Part shown: positions 47,991 through 56,858 of the stretch, piece by piece | Numbering within the stretch: the first letter of the stretch is position 1 | Layout: each line of letters begins with the position of its first letter | DNA from: VBDM01 sp035499735 | GTDB lineage: Bacteria > Pseudomonadota > Gammaproteobacteria > Burkholderiales > SG8-39 | Direction of reading: 5' to 3' | DNA: 64,000 nt | Assembly: GCA_035499735.1 (NCBI GenBank) | Contig: DATJYC010000051.1 | Coordinates: 1 to 64,000 of the forward strand | Notes under the pieces: model-generated | Told to the model about the DNA's origin: nothing | What the model saw: only the letters and a program-made list of their open reading frames with translations | Database searches by the model: none | Position numbers and translations under genes: made by a program

Positions 47991-48731
47991 TTGAGCATCG
48001 CGCTGCTCTCGGATGTTCACGGGAATATCGAGGCGCTGAACGCATGTCTGAAGCATGCGGCGGAGAGCGGCGCCGAGCGATACGCTTTCCTCGGCGATCT
48101 GGTCGGATACGGGGCGGATCCGGAGGAGGTTGTCGCAACTGTCGCGCGCTGGACCGAGCGCGGCGCGGTGTCCGTAAAGGGGAACCACGACGAGGCGATC
48201 GAGAAGCGCGCCGGATACATGAACGACGCCACCAAGGAATCGATCGAGTGGACGCGACGGACGCTTCCGGCCGAGGGCAGGGCCTACCTTTCCTCGTTGC
48301 CGTTTGTGATTCGCGATGGTGCGATGTGCTTCGTTCATGCCTCGGCTGCGCTCCCCGCTCGCTGGGACTACGTGGACACGCCTGCCGTCGCGCAGCGCAG
48401 CGTCGAAGCCGCTCGTACTACCTACACTTTCTCCGGGCACGTGCACGATCAGGTCCTGTATTTCGAAGGGGCGCAGGGAAAATGGTCTGCTTTCAATCCC
48501 ACCCCGGGCAGCCCGGTTCCGGTTCGCGGCCACCGGCGCTGGCTAGCCCTCGTGGGATCGGTGGGGCAGCCTCGCGACGGCCACCCGGCCGCAGCCTACA
48601 CGCTTTTCGACCCCGCCCGCGAGCGAATCACCTTCTACAGGCTGGCGTACGACCACGCCGCCGCTGCGCGAAAGATCCGGAGCGCGGGCCTTCCGGAAGC
48701 CCATGCCTATCGTGTTGAAAAGGGCGTGTGA
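47991..48731 (+). CDS. Calcineurin-type metallophosphoesterase, copy A
   Basis: This 246-aa protein holds all phosphoesterase metal motifs: DVH (Asp8, His10), GDLVGYG (35-41), GNHD (64-67), His116 in FVHAS and GHVH (149-152). It belongs to the group containing Ser/Thr protein phosphatases and Ap4A hydrolases; its substrate is unproven. The start is TTG 47991 with GGAGG upstream. It overlaps the kinase gene by four bases (GTGA). A collinear paralogue of the same length is at 56859-57599, also upstream of a kinase-USP gene, which suggests that it dephosphorylates targets of that kinase. No signal peptide is present. Confidence 0.88.
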   Translation: MSIALLSDVHGNIEALNACLKHAAESGAERYAFLGDLVGYGADPEEVVATVARWTERGAVSVKGNHDEAIEKRAGYMNDATKESIEWTRRTLPAEGRAYLSSLPFVIRDGAMCFVHASAALPARWDYVDTPAVAQRSVEAARTTYTFSGHVHDQVLYFEGAQGKWSAFNPTPGSPVPVRGHRRWLALVGSVGQPRDGHPAAAYTLFDPARERITFYRLAYDHAAAARKIRSAGLPEAHAYRVEKGV

Positions 48732-50152
48732 TCGATCGTATTCCGATGGCAGAACCGATCGCGCCGGGTGTCGTTATCGACGGCTTTCATGTCGCCGAGC
48801 GCCTGTACGCCGGCGCGCAGTCGGAGATCTTCCGCGTGACCGAGCCGGTTCGCGAATTCCCGACCATCATGAAAGTGCCTCGCATCGGGGCGCTCGAGCC
48901 GAGCGAAAACCTGATCAGCTTCGAAACTGAAGCGATCATCCTCCCGGCCCTCAGCGGACCCCATGTGCCCCGCTTCGTGGCGGCCGGAGACTTGGCCAAA
49001 GCCCCTTATCTCGTCACCGAGCGGGTCGAGGGGGAGAGCCTCGAGAATGCGCTCAAGCGCGGGCCGCTTCCGCCCGCCGAGGTCGTCCGCATCGGAGCCG
49101 CCATCGCGGACGCCGTCCACGACGTACACCTGCAGGACGTAATCCACCTGGACCTCAAGCCGGACAACATCATCCTGAAGCCCGATGGCACGGTCGTGCT
49201 CATTGATTTCGGCCTTGCTCACCATGAACGGTATCCGGATCTGCTGGCCGAAGAGAAGCGCTTTGCCGCAGGCTCTGCGCCCTACGTTTCGCCGGAACAA
49301 GTGCTCGGCACGAGATCGGATTCGCGCAGCGATATCTTCGCGCTCGGCGTGGTGCTCTACGAGATGGCGTCCGGGTGCCTGCCGTTCGGGATTCCGAGGA
49401 CCATGGCGGGCCTGCGCGACCGGCTGTGGCTGGATCCCGTTCCACCGCGCGTGCGCGCGCCCGAGATGCCGCGGTGGCTGCAAGAGATCATTCTGCGTTG
49501 CCTCGAGCCCGCGGCCGACGACCGCTACCAGTCGGCCGCTCACGTCGCTTTCGACCTGCGCAGCCCCGAGCAGGTATCTTTGACCGGCCGGGGTCACAAG
49601 TCCCGGCAGGCCGGATTGCTCGGACAGACCGCGCGCTGGTGGCGAGCCCGCCGCGTGCAGCTTCAGGTCAATGCGAAGCCGAGGTCAATCACTCCGAATG
49701 CCCCCGTGATCATGGTGGCGGTCGACACGACTCACCCGGACGACCCGCGCCAGCCCGCCCTCCAGCGGGCCACGGCGAGGGTGCTGTCCCTGTCGCCCGA
49801 ATTCCGGCTGATCTGCGTGTCGGTGATCCGCGGCGGGCCTGGGGCGGAGAGCAGCGAGGACGGAACTTCGAGCGCTCACCTCGATCACCGCGTGCTGCTC
49901 CAGCATTGGGTCGAGCCGCTTCGATTGCCCGCGCGACGGATGTCCTTGCACGTGATCGAGTCACCGCGCCCGGAAGGGGCTCTGCTCGAGTTCGCACGCC
50001 GCAACAATGTCGACCTGATCCTGATCGGCGCACCCAGCCCCGAGCAGCACGCCCTCGCGTGGTGGCGCTCGGTGGCCTCGGGCGTGACTGCCGGGGCGCA
50101 TTGCAGCGTATACGCCGTGCGCATCCCCGAGCCCGGATTGAGATCCCCGTAA
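48728..50152 (+). CDS. Ser/Thr protein kinase fused to a universal stress protein domain, copy A
   Basis: Residues about 15-285 form a eukaryotic-like kinase: Lys49 (IMKVPR), Glu68, catalytic HLDLKPDN (140-147, Asp142, Asn147), DFG (160-162) and SPE (188-190). HRD is HLD, so it is a non-RD kinase, and the Gly loop (LYAGAQSEIFRV) is degenerate. A basic linker leads to a UspA-like domain (about 326-470; VDLILIGAPSPEQ), whose usual nucleotide-binding G-x2-G-x9-G motif is not intact. There is no membrane helix. The start is GTG 48728; ATG 48746 is the alternative. It is translated together with the phosphoesterase. Confidence 0.88.
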   Translation: MIDRIPMAEPIAPGVVIDGFHVAERLYAGAQSEIFRVTEPVREFPTIMKVPRIGALEPSENLISFETEAIILPALSGPHVPRFVAAGDLAKAPYLVTERVEGESLENALKRGPLPPAEVVRIGAAIADAVHDVHLQDVIHLDLKPDNIILKPDGTVVLIDFGLAHHERYPDLLAEEKRFAAGSAPYVSPEQVLGTRSDSRSDIFALGVVLYEMASGCLPFGIPRTMAGLRDRLWLDPVPPRVRAPEMPRWLQEIILRCLEPAADDRYQSAAHVAFDLRSPEQVSLTGRGHKSRQAGLLGQTARWWRARRVQLQVNAKPRSITPNAPVIMVAVDTTHPDDPRQPALQRATARVLSLSPEFRLICVSVIRGGPGAESSEDGTSSAHLDHRVLLQHWVEPLRLPARRMSLHVIESPRPEGALLEFARRNNVDLILIGAPSPEQHALAWWRSVASGVTAGAHCSVYAVRIPEPGLRSP

Positions 50153-50154
50153 AA

Positions 50155-50182
50155 GCAAAGGCCCGCTTCCGCGGGCCTTTGC
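50155..50182. terminator. Bidirectional terminator between the kinase and transporter genes
   Basis: A perfect 12-bp stem (GCAAAGGCCCGC with its complement) closes a TTCC loop between two convergent genes. On the - strand it is followed by four T residues, so it should act best for the MFS operon; on the + strand the tract is poor. Confidence 0.85.
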
Positions 50183-50202
50183 GGTTTGCGCCCCGAGTCC
50201 CT

Positions 50203-51840
50203 CTAGGGCAGCATGCTGTGGTCGTAGGTCCTGATGTCCCTTTCCCTGGTCTCGGACAGGAAGAACGAGCCGATGATCAGCGTCATGACCGCCACGACAA
50301 TCGGATACCACAGTCCGTAATAGATATCCCCCGTCGCCGCGACCATCGCCGTTGCGGTCAGCGGCAGCATGCCGCCGAACCAGCCGTTGCCGATGTGGTA
50401 CGGCAGCGACATCGAGGTGTAGCGGATTTTCGTGGGGAAGAGCTCCACGAGGAAGGCGGCGATCGGACCATAAACCATGGTCACGTAGATCACCATGATG
50501 ACCAAGATCACTTCGGTCATGAACCAGTTCACCTTGGACTTGTCTGCGCCGGCCTTGTATCCGGCGGCCGCAAGCACCGAATCAAGCTGCTTCTGGTCCC
50601 AACCCTCGATCCGGGCCGCGCCGATCGTGGTCACGACCGCCTTGCCCGCCTCCGCAGGAACGGACTTGAACGAGAGACCCTGCTTGGTCAGATAGTCCTT
50701 CGCCCGGTCACAGTCGGAGAACTTGCTCCACGGCCCCACGAACAGGTGGAAATTGCACTCATTCGCCGCGACCGTGATCGGCGTCTTCGCGGCAAACTCT
50801 TCCAGCGCCGGGTTCACGTAGTGAGTCAGAGCCCCGAACAGCGGGAAGTAGGTCACCGCCGCAATCAGGCAGCCCGCCATGATGATCTTCAGGCGACCGA
50901 TCCTGTCCGAGAGCCAGCCGAACACGATGAAGAACGGGGTCCCGATCAGGAGCGAAATGCCGATCAGCGCGTAGGCCGACACGTAGTCCAGCTTGAGTGT
51001 GATGATCAGAAAGAAAAGCGCGTAAAACTGTCCCGTGTACCACACCACACCCTGACCTGCGGTCGCGCCTAGCAGCGCGAGCAGCACGTACTTGTTGTTG
51101 GGGTACTTGAAGAAGCTGTCCGTGAGCGGCGATTTCGATCCCTTGCCCTCGGACTTCATCTTCTGGAACACCGGGGACTCGTGCAGCTTGAGGCGGATAT
51201 AGATCGAGAACACGAGCAGGATCAACGACACCCAGAACGGGATGCGCCAGCCCCAGGTGGAAAATTCCTTGGCATCCATGTTGGCGCGGCACAGGTAGAT
51301 GACGACGAGCGCGAGGAACAGCCCCAGCGTCGCTGTGGTCTGGATCCAGCTCGTGTCGTATCCGCGCCGGCCCTGCGGAGCGTGCTCGGCCACGTAGGTC
51401 GCGGCTCCGCCGTATTCGCCGCCCAGCGCCAGGCCCTGCACGAGGCGCAGCGTGACCATCAGGATAGGCGCCAGCCACCCGACCGCCGCGAACGTCGGCA
51501 GCAGGCCGACGAGGAACGTCGAGCCGCCCATGAAGACGATAGTAATGAGAAAGGTGTATTTCCTGCCGACAAGATCTCCTATCCGGCCGAATACCAGTGC
51601 CCCGAACGGGCGCACGAGGAAGCCCGCCGCATACGCGGCGAATGCGGAGAGCAGCGCTGCAGTCTGGTTCCCCGGCGGAAAGAACAAGGCCGCGAAGAAC
51701 GGCGCAAGCACCGCGTAGAGATAGAAGTCGTACCACTCGAACACCGTGCCGAGCGAAGATGCGAAGATGACCTTCCTTTCCTCGGTTCCGATGCTCTTGA
51801 TTGATTCTTCCTCCATGAAACCTTTCTTGGCCTCCGCCAT
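50203..51840 (-). CDS. MHS-family MFS transporter with a periplasmic insertion
   Basis: This 545-aa protein has twelve membrane helices of the metabolite:H+ symporter type, with GTVFEWYDFYLYAVLAPFF in helix 1, GRIGDLVGRKYTFL in loop 2-3 and LALGGEYGGAATYVAEHAP. Between helices 9 and 10 (about 340-437), on the predicted periplasmic side, an extra domain of about 95 residues carries two cysteines (362, 377). The substrate, probably an organic acid, osmolyte or amino acid, is unknown. A GAGGAGA Shine-Dalgarno precedes the ATG. It lies 192 bp downstream of the receiver gene, separated by a hairpin. Confidence 0.87.
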   Translation of the reverse strand: MAEAKKGFMEEESIKSIGTEERKVIFASSLGTVFEWYDFYLYAVLAPFFAALFFPPGNQTAALLSAFAAYAAGFLVRPFGALVFGRIGDLVGRKYTFLITIVFMGGSTFLVGLLPTFAAVGWLAPILMVTLRLVQGLALGGEYGGAATYVAEHAPQGRRGYDTSWIQTTATLGLFLALVVIYLCRANMDAKEFSTWGWRIPFWVSLILLVFSIYIRLKLHESPVFQKMKSEGKGSKSPLTDSFFKYPNNKYVLLALLGATAGQGVVWYTGQFYALFFLIITLKLDYVSAYALIGISLLIGTPFFIVFGWLSDRIGRLKIIMAGCLIAAVTYFPLFGALTHYVNPALEEFAAKTPITVAANECNFHLFVGPWSKFSDCDRAKDYLTKQGLSFKSVPAEAGKAVVTTIGAARIEGWDQKQLDSVLAAAGYKAGADKSKVNWFMTEVILVIMVIYVTMVYGPIAAFLVELFPTKIRYTSMSLPYHIGNGWFGGMLPLTATAMVAATGDIYYGLWYPIVVAVMTLIIGSFFLSETRERDIRTYDHSMLP

Positions 51841-51991
51841 CGTGGTCTCCTCGGCTAGAAATAGGAAAAGCGGACTGCGCTGGGCTGCTTTGGCTGCGCT
51901 CTTCGTTCTGAAATCCGTCCGCTTGCGCGCGGCCCCTCTCCTCCAGCGCGTCGCCAGCCAATATCGCAGCCGAAGCTTACGCCGAACTTAC

Positions 51992-52014
51992 GCGCGCTCC
52001 AAGATGGAGCGCGC
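51992..52014 (-). terminator. GC-rich hairpin after the receiver gene, possible weak terminator
   Basis: A perfect 9-bp stem (GCGCGCTCC and its complement) with an AAGAT loop lies 18 bases past the stop of the single-domain receiver gene. There is no T tract after it, so it may act as a partial, Rho-assisted terminator or an mRNA 3'-end stabiliser before the MFS gene. Confidence 0.4.
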
Positions 52015-52032
52015 CGCGTGTGTTGCGGTGCA

Positions 52033-52401
52033 CTATCGGCCGAGCAGGCTGTTGATCTTGCCCATCAGCTCGCGCGTGGAGAAAGGCTTCGTGACATAGA
52101 GGTCGGCCCCCAGCGCCAGTCCCTTCGTCACCTCGGCGTCCCTGCCCTTGGCCGAGAGCATGACGACCTTGATGTGCCGCCACTCGGGTCGATCGCGGAT
52201 GCGTGTGCAGATCTCGTAGCCGCTCTTCCGCGGCATCATCACGTCCAGGAGCACCAGATCCGGAATGTGTTCTTCTAGGATCGCCAGCGCCTCGTCGCCG
52301 TTGCGCGCGATCAGCACTTCGTATCCGTCCTGCTGGAGCAGGTACTCCAGCGCCGCGACTATGTTGGGTTCATCGTCGGCGATCAGAACTCTCTTGGCCA
52401 T
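52033..52401 (-). CDS. Single-domain response regulator (receiver only)
   Basis: This 122-aa CheY-like protein has the acidic pair Asp9-Asp10, phospho-acceptor Asp53 (LLDVMMPRKSG), Ser83 and Lys105 (VTKPFS). There is no output domain, so it must signal by protein contact or pass phosphate on. It begins 24 bases after the transporter/histidine kinase gene, its likely cognate sensor. Confidence 0.93.
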   Translation of the reverse strand: MAKRVLIADDEPNIVAALEYLLQQDGYEVLIARNGDEALAILEEHIPDLVLLDVMMPRKSGYEICTRIRDRPEWRHIKVVMLSAKGRDAEVTKGLALGADLYVTKPFSTRELMGKINSLLGR

Positions 52402-52425
52402 GTCCGCTCTCGCGTGACCGGAAAC

Positions 52426-55182
52426 TCAGGCAACGCGCTCGGCGGCCGCGGCAGTGGGCAGCACGAACGAGAAGCACGCCCCGCGCCCCAAGTCGCTTTC
52501 CACCCACATCTTGCCGCCGAAGCGCTCGACGATCTGCCGGCTGATATGCAATCCGAGGCCGCTTCCCCGCGGCCTGTCGGTGAGAACTCCTCCAAGCTGG
52601 TGGAACTTGCTGAAGATATCCTCCTGGTCCTTGGGGCTGATTCCGCGGCCGTTGTCGCGCACGTCGACGCGAAGGTAGTTTTCGCGCTCGGACAGCGCGA
52701 TCTCGATCCTGCCGTCGTGCGCGTCGCAGAATTTCGCGGCGTTCGAAAGCAGGTTGAGCATGACCTGGATCATCCGGTCGAGGTCCGCAGTCACCGGCGA
52801 TACGCTCTCGGGCAGCCGCACCTCGACCTTGATCTTCCTTCCCTTGAACAGCTGGCCCATCGCGGCCAGGGTATCGGTTATCACTTCCTTCATGTCGACC
52901 GCCGTTTCGGCCCACTCCGCCTTGCCCGATTCGATCTTCGCGAGGTCGAGGACCTGGTTGATGAGCCTGGTCAGCCGCTCGGCCTCCTTGGTGATGATGC
53001 CGAGGAACTTCTTGCGCTGCCCCATTTCCACGTCCGGGTCGTCGAGGAGGATTTCGGTGAATGCGCGAATCGACGTGAGGGGCGTGCGCAGCTCGTGCGT
53101 CACTGTCGACACGAATTCGTCCTTGAGACGGTCGAGTTCCTTCAGCCGCTCATTGGCCTCGCGCAACTCCTGGGTAGCCTCCTCCAGCTCGTGGGATTTC
53201 TGCTCGAGTCGGTGGCTGTACACGACGACCTGCGACGCTTCGTCGAGGATTTCGCGCACTTCCTCGATCGTCAGAGCCTCTTCCTTGACCACTGAGCCCA
53301 CCATGACCCGCGCCGATGCCGCCCCGATGGCTCCGGCGAGCTGAACCTCGACGTAGTGCACCAGATCGGCATCCGCGGCGAGCCGCTCGCCGGGCCAGGG
53401 AAGTCCCTTCGAGGCCGCGTACTCCGCGAACGCGCCGTCCGCCGCCGCGGAGCCGAGAAACCGGGCAAGGAGGTTGTACAGTTCCGGCGCGGATGCGGTC
53501 CCGCGCCAGAAGCGTGCGCCGCCCGCTTCCCCTGAAAGGCGAAACACGTCGACGAACAGGCTCGCCTGCCGGTGCTCGGCCGCGCTCGGGGAGACGGCCA
53601 GGGAAACGCCGACGTAGGCTCCGACGTTTGCGATCATGCTCCAGATCATGGCGTGATTGATCTGGTCCAATCCGGCGAGCCCGAACAGGGCAAGCGGCTT
53701 GAGGAGTTCGATGCCGAACGGTCCATGCTCGAGCAGGCCGATCGGCAGCCACTCCGAGCGCGCCAGCGCGGGGATGAACAAGGTGTACAGCCAGACGGAA
53801 AAGCCGGCAAGGAGCCCGCACAGGGCACCGGCGCGCGTGCCCCCTTTCCAGAAGATGCCACCCAGGATCACCGGGCCGAATTGTGCCACCGCGGCGAACG
53901 AGATCAGGCCGATCGATACCAGCGCATAGGCCTCGCCGGCCAGCTTGAAGTACAGGTAGCCGAGCAGGAGAATCAGCACGATCGCACCGCGGCGGATTCC
54001 GAGCAGCAGCCCGGTGAGATCAGGACGCTCGTTCAGCCGCAGCCGGCGCAGCCTGAGCAGGACAGGCATCACCAGGTCGTTGCACACCATGGTGGACAGC
54101 GCGATCGTCTCGACGATTACCATGCCGGTCGCGGCCGATAGCCCGCCGATGAAGACCAGCAAAGCGAGCAGCTCCTGCTTCTCGGCCATCGGCAACGTAA
54201 GGACAAAAGTGTCGGCGTCAACGCTTCCGCCCGGGAAGCGGAGAAGGCCCCCGAAGGCGATGGGAAGCACGAACACGTTGATCGCCAGCATGTAGAGCGG
54301 AAACAGCCAGATCGCCTTATTGAGATGCTTTTCGTCCACGTTCTCTATCACTGCGACCTGGAACTGGCGCGGCAGGAACATGATCGCCATCATGGACAGG
54401 ATAGTGAGCCATACCCAGTTGGAATACCCCCCTGCCACCCCCTCGAGCGGCGTAAGCATCCCGCGCAACTTCGGGTCCGCCGCGGCGCGCGCGAACACGT
54501 CGCCGAACCCGTGGTAGACGCCGAAGGTGACGAAGGCTCCTACCGCCAGAAAAGCCAGGAGCTTGACGAGGGACTCGAAGGCTACGGCCGCGACCATTCC
54601 CTGGTGGTGCTCTGCCGCATCGAGGTGTCGCGTCCCGAAGGCTATCGTGAATGCGGCGAGGATGAGGGCAACCCAGAGTGCCGTGTCCTCGCGCATCGGC
54701 ACCGCCCCGGCCTGGGCCGGGAGGATGATCTCAGGATATTGGACCAGGATGGTGAAGCTGCTCGACACCGCCTTGAGCTGGAGCGAGATGTAGGGAAGGA
54801 TGCCGACGACGGCGATGATGGTGACGAGTCCTCCGAGCAGGGCGCTCTTCCCGTAGCGAGCCGCCACGAAATCGGCGAGCGAAGTTATCCGGTTCCGTTT
54901 GGAGATTCGCAGGATCTTGCGCAGCACGACCCACCACAGCGCGATCATCAGCGTCGGACCGATGTAGATCGGCAGGAAGCCGATTCCGTCGCTCGCGGCG
55001 CGGCCTACGCTGCCGTAGAACGTCCAGGCCGTTGCGTATACGGCGAGCGACAGGCTGTAGATATAGGGGCTGGCGATGACCGGTCGGCCCGCGTCCGCGC
55101 GCAGGTCCGCGTAGTAGGCGATGGCGAACAGCAGCCCCAGATACGCGAAGGAGATGAGGATGATGGTGGTGCCGTGGAGCAT
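52426..55182 (-). CDS. CbrA-like sodium:solute symporter/histidine kinase
   Basis: This 918-aa protein has an SSF transporter domain of about 13 helices (residues 1-555; ATAWTFYGSVGRAASDG, FLPRQFQVAVIENVDEKHL), a STAC-like linker (about 560-650; LFVDVFRLSG, FWRGTAS, ASARVMVGS), a coiled coil (about 655-690), then HisKA with His696 (STVTHELRTPLTSIRAF) and HATPase (NLLSNAAKFC, DNGRGISPKD, GSGLGLHISRQIVERFGG). Unlike CbrA, no PAS domain is seen between STAC and HisKA. It probably senses a transported nutrient. ATG 55182 is supported by the start of the first membrane helix; the longer frame overlaps the upstream gene. Confidence 0.92.
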   Translation of the reverse strand: MLHGTTIILISFAYLGLLFAIAYYADLRADAGRPVIASPYIYSLSLAVYATAWTFYGSVGRAASDGIGFLPIYIGPTLMIALWWVVLRKILRISKRNRITSLADFVAARYGKSALLGGLVTIIAVVGILPYISLQLKAVSSSFTILVQYPEIILPAQAGAVPMREDTALWVALILAAFTIAFGTRHLDAAEHHQGMVAAVAFESLVKLLAFLAVGAFVTFGVYHGFGDVFARAAADPKLRGMLTPLEGVAGGYSNWVWLTILSMMAIMFLPRQFQVAVIENVDEKHLNKAIWLFPLYMLAINVFVLPIAFGGLLRFPGGSVDADTFVLTLPMAEKQELLALLVFIGGLSAATGMVIVETIALSTMVCNDLVMPVLLRLRRLRLNERPDLTGLLLGIRRGAIVLILLLGYLYFKLAGEAYALVSIGLISFAAVAQFGPVILGGIFWKGGTRAGALCGLLAGFSVWLYTLFIPALARSEWLPIGLLEHGPFGIELLKPLALFGLAGLDQINHAMIWSMIANVGAYVGVSLAVSPSAAEHRQASLFVDVFRLSGEAGGARFWRGTASAPELYNLLARFLGSAAADGAFAEYAASKGLPWPGERLAADADLVHYVEVQLAGAIGAASARVMVGSVVKEEALTIEEVREILDEASQVVVYSHRLEQKSHELEEATQELREANERLKELDRLKDEFVSTVTHELRTPLTSIRAFTEILLDDPDVEMGQRKKFLGIITKEAERLTRLINQVLDLAKIESGKAEWAETAVDMKEVITDTLAAMGQLFKGRKIKVEVRLPESVSPVTADLDRMIQVMLNLLSNAAKFCDAHDGRIEIALSERENYLRVDVRDNGRGISPKDQEDIFSKFHQLGGVLTDRPRGSGLGLHISRQIVERFGGKMWVESDLGRGACFSFVLPTAAAAERVA

Positions 55183-55205
55183 GCGCCGGTCCGCCGGGTC
55201 GGTCG

Positions 55206-55403
55206 CTAGGTGCCGGACTCGGCGAGATAGGCCATCGCGGCGATCATGCCTGCCCAGGCGATGAATACGTAGGCGTACAGCGCAGGCACGCCGAGGAGCG
55301 TGCCCGGCACATTGAACAGCGCGAGAATCGGATAGTTGAAAAGGAGCATGCCGAGCATGCACAACGCGACGAAATGCTGCCCCTTGGTTTCGAAGTTGGC
55401 CAT
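55206..55403 (-). CDS. Two-helix small membrane protein linked to the sensor kinase
   Basis: This 65-aa protein has two hydrophobic helices (about 9-32 and 40-60; FVALCMLGMLLFNYPILALF, ALYAYVFIAWAGMIAAMAYL). I know no function. SSF transporters often have a small membrane partner encoded upstream (DUF485, DUF997 and similar), so it may be a subunit or stability factor for the adjacent sensor transporter. It is 23 bases upstream of that gene. A GGAGG Shine-Dalgarno is present. Confidence 0.7.
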   Translation of the reverse strand: MANFETKGQHFVALCMLGMLLFNYPILALFNVPGTLLGVPALYAYVFIAWAGMIAAMAYLAESGT

Positions 55404-55437
55404 TTGAGCCTCCTGTCCGAGTTCAGCGCCGCCGGGA

Positions 55438-56832
55438 TCAGGTCTGCGAGCGCGCGCGCACCACCGACACGCTGCAGGGAGCGTCGGCCACGAGTTGCGT
55501 GCACACGCCGGCCAGCAGGCGTACCGGGCCGCCGCGCGGAGCCCCTATCAGCATTTGATCCACGTCGTTCATCTTCGCATAGTCGACCAGCGCCGCCGCC
55601 GGCTTGTCCGACTCGAGCACATGACAAGTCAGGCGCTCCTCCGGGAGCTCGAGCGGCCTCGCCCAATGCCGCAGTTCGACAAGGCGCTTGATCTGGCGGC
55701 CCGTTGCGGTCCCTTCTTCCCCTTCCCCGGTCAATCCCGCCGCAGGGGGCACGACCGTCACGCATGCGATGCGGCACGCCGGCTCCGCAGCCAGGACTTT
55801 CCTCGCCGCCCGACGCAGGGCATCGAGCAGCACCTCGTTGCGCTCGTTCGGGGCGATAGCGACCATCGCGACCTTCGACATTGGCGATTCGCGCAACAGC
55901 GGCGGGCATGGAGCGGGCACAAAGCGCAGCGCCTGGAGCCTGCGTCTCGCCCGAGTCAGCCATCTCGAGCGCCGATGCCGCGAAGCCCTCTCGGTGAGGG
56001 CGACAGCAGCCGGGTTCGCCAGATCGAACGCGACCTGCTCGGCCGAGTCGTAGCGCTTCCGGGCATCGACTTCCAGGCAGCGAAGGATGACCTCCTGCAA
56101 CCACTCCGGGGTCATGGGGGCGATCGCCCGCGGAGGCACAGGATCGGCATGCAGGCGCCGCTTCAGCTCTGAGATGGACCGCGGGCGGTCGAACGGAAGG
56201 CGTCCCGTGGCGAGCTCGTAGAGGATGGCGCCCAGCGCGTAGACGTCGCTGCGTGGATCGCAGCGCACGCCCAGAATCTGCTCCGGAGCCATATAGACCC
56301 AATTGCCCACCGGGAAGCGGAGCTCTTCGGCGAGCAGGTCGGGAAGATGACCGTGGCGGGCGAGCCCGAAGTCGATGAGGATCGCCTCTCCGTTCTGGCG
56401 GAACATGATATTCGTCGGCTTGAGATCGAGGTGGATCACGTCGCGCCGGTGGAGATCATGGAGGGCGATGGCCACCGCAGAACCCAGGCGCGCGATCTCG
56501 TCGGGCGGAAGGGGAGCCCGGGAAAGCAAATCGCTCATCCTCGAGCCCTCTATGTGCTGGATGACGAGGTACGGCGTCGTTTCCACGTCTCCGTAAGCCA
56601 CGAGCGTCGGATGGTGGGGCCCCTGGCCGAGGGCGCCCAGGACCATGCGGCAGACCTCGAATCCGGTAACGTTTACCGCGCGCTCTCCGACCCCGAGCCT
56701 CGGTATCTTCATGATGAGGGGCAACGGCCCCCGAGGACCGACGAGGCGGTAGATCAAGGCCATGCTGCCGGCGTGGATCAACTCGCCCAGCCGAAAACCG
56801 TCGATCTCGCAGCCTGGGTCCAAGGAATTCAT
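55438..56832 (-). CDS. Ser/Thr protein kinase fused to a universal stress protein domain, copy B
   Basis: This 464-aa paralogue of the gene at 48728 has the kinase domain at about 10-275: Lys42 (LIMKIPR), Glu59, HLDLKPTN (134-141, Asp136, Asn141), DFG (154-156) and APE (182-184). As in copy A, HRD is HLD and the Gly loop is altered (IHAGSMALIYRL). A basic linker (about 284-305) leads to the USP domain (about 318-460; VDQMLIGAPRGGP). It lies 26 bases after phosphoesterase B and 34 before the two-helix protein gene, in a compact run. Confidence 0.88.
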   Translation of the reverse strand: MNSLDPGCEIDGFRLGELIHAGSMALIYRLVGPRGPLPLIMKIPRLGVGERAVNVTGFEVCRMVLGALGQGPHHPTLVAYGDVETTPYLVIQHIEGSRMSDLLSRAPLPPDEIARLGSAVAIALHDLHRRDVIHLDLKPTNIMFRQNGEAILIDFGLARHGHLPDLLAEELRFPVGNWVYMAPEQILGVRCDPRSDVYALGAILYELATGRLPFDRPRSISELKRRLHADPVPPRAIAPMTPEWLQEVILRCLEVDARKRYDSAEQVAFDLANPAAVALTERASRHRRSRWLTRARRRLQALRFVPAPCPPLLRESPMSKVAMVAIAPNERNEVLLDALRRAARKVLAAEPACRIACVTVVPPAAGLTGEGEEGTATGRQIKRLVELRHWARPLELPEERLTCHVLESDKPAAALVDYAKMNDVDQMLIGAPRGGPVRLLAGVCTQLVADAPCSVSVVRARSQT

Positions 56833-56858
56833 CCGGGTGCCTTGCGAGCGGGATTGGC

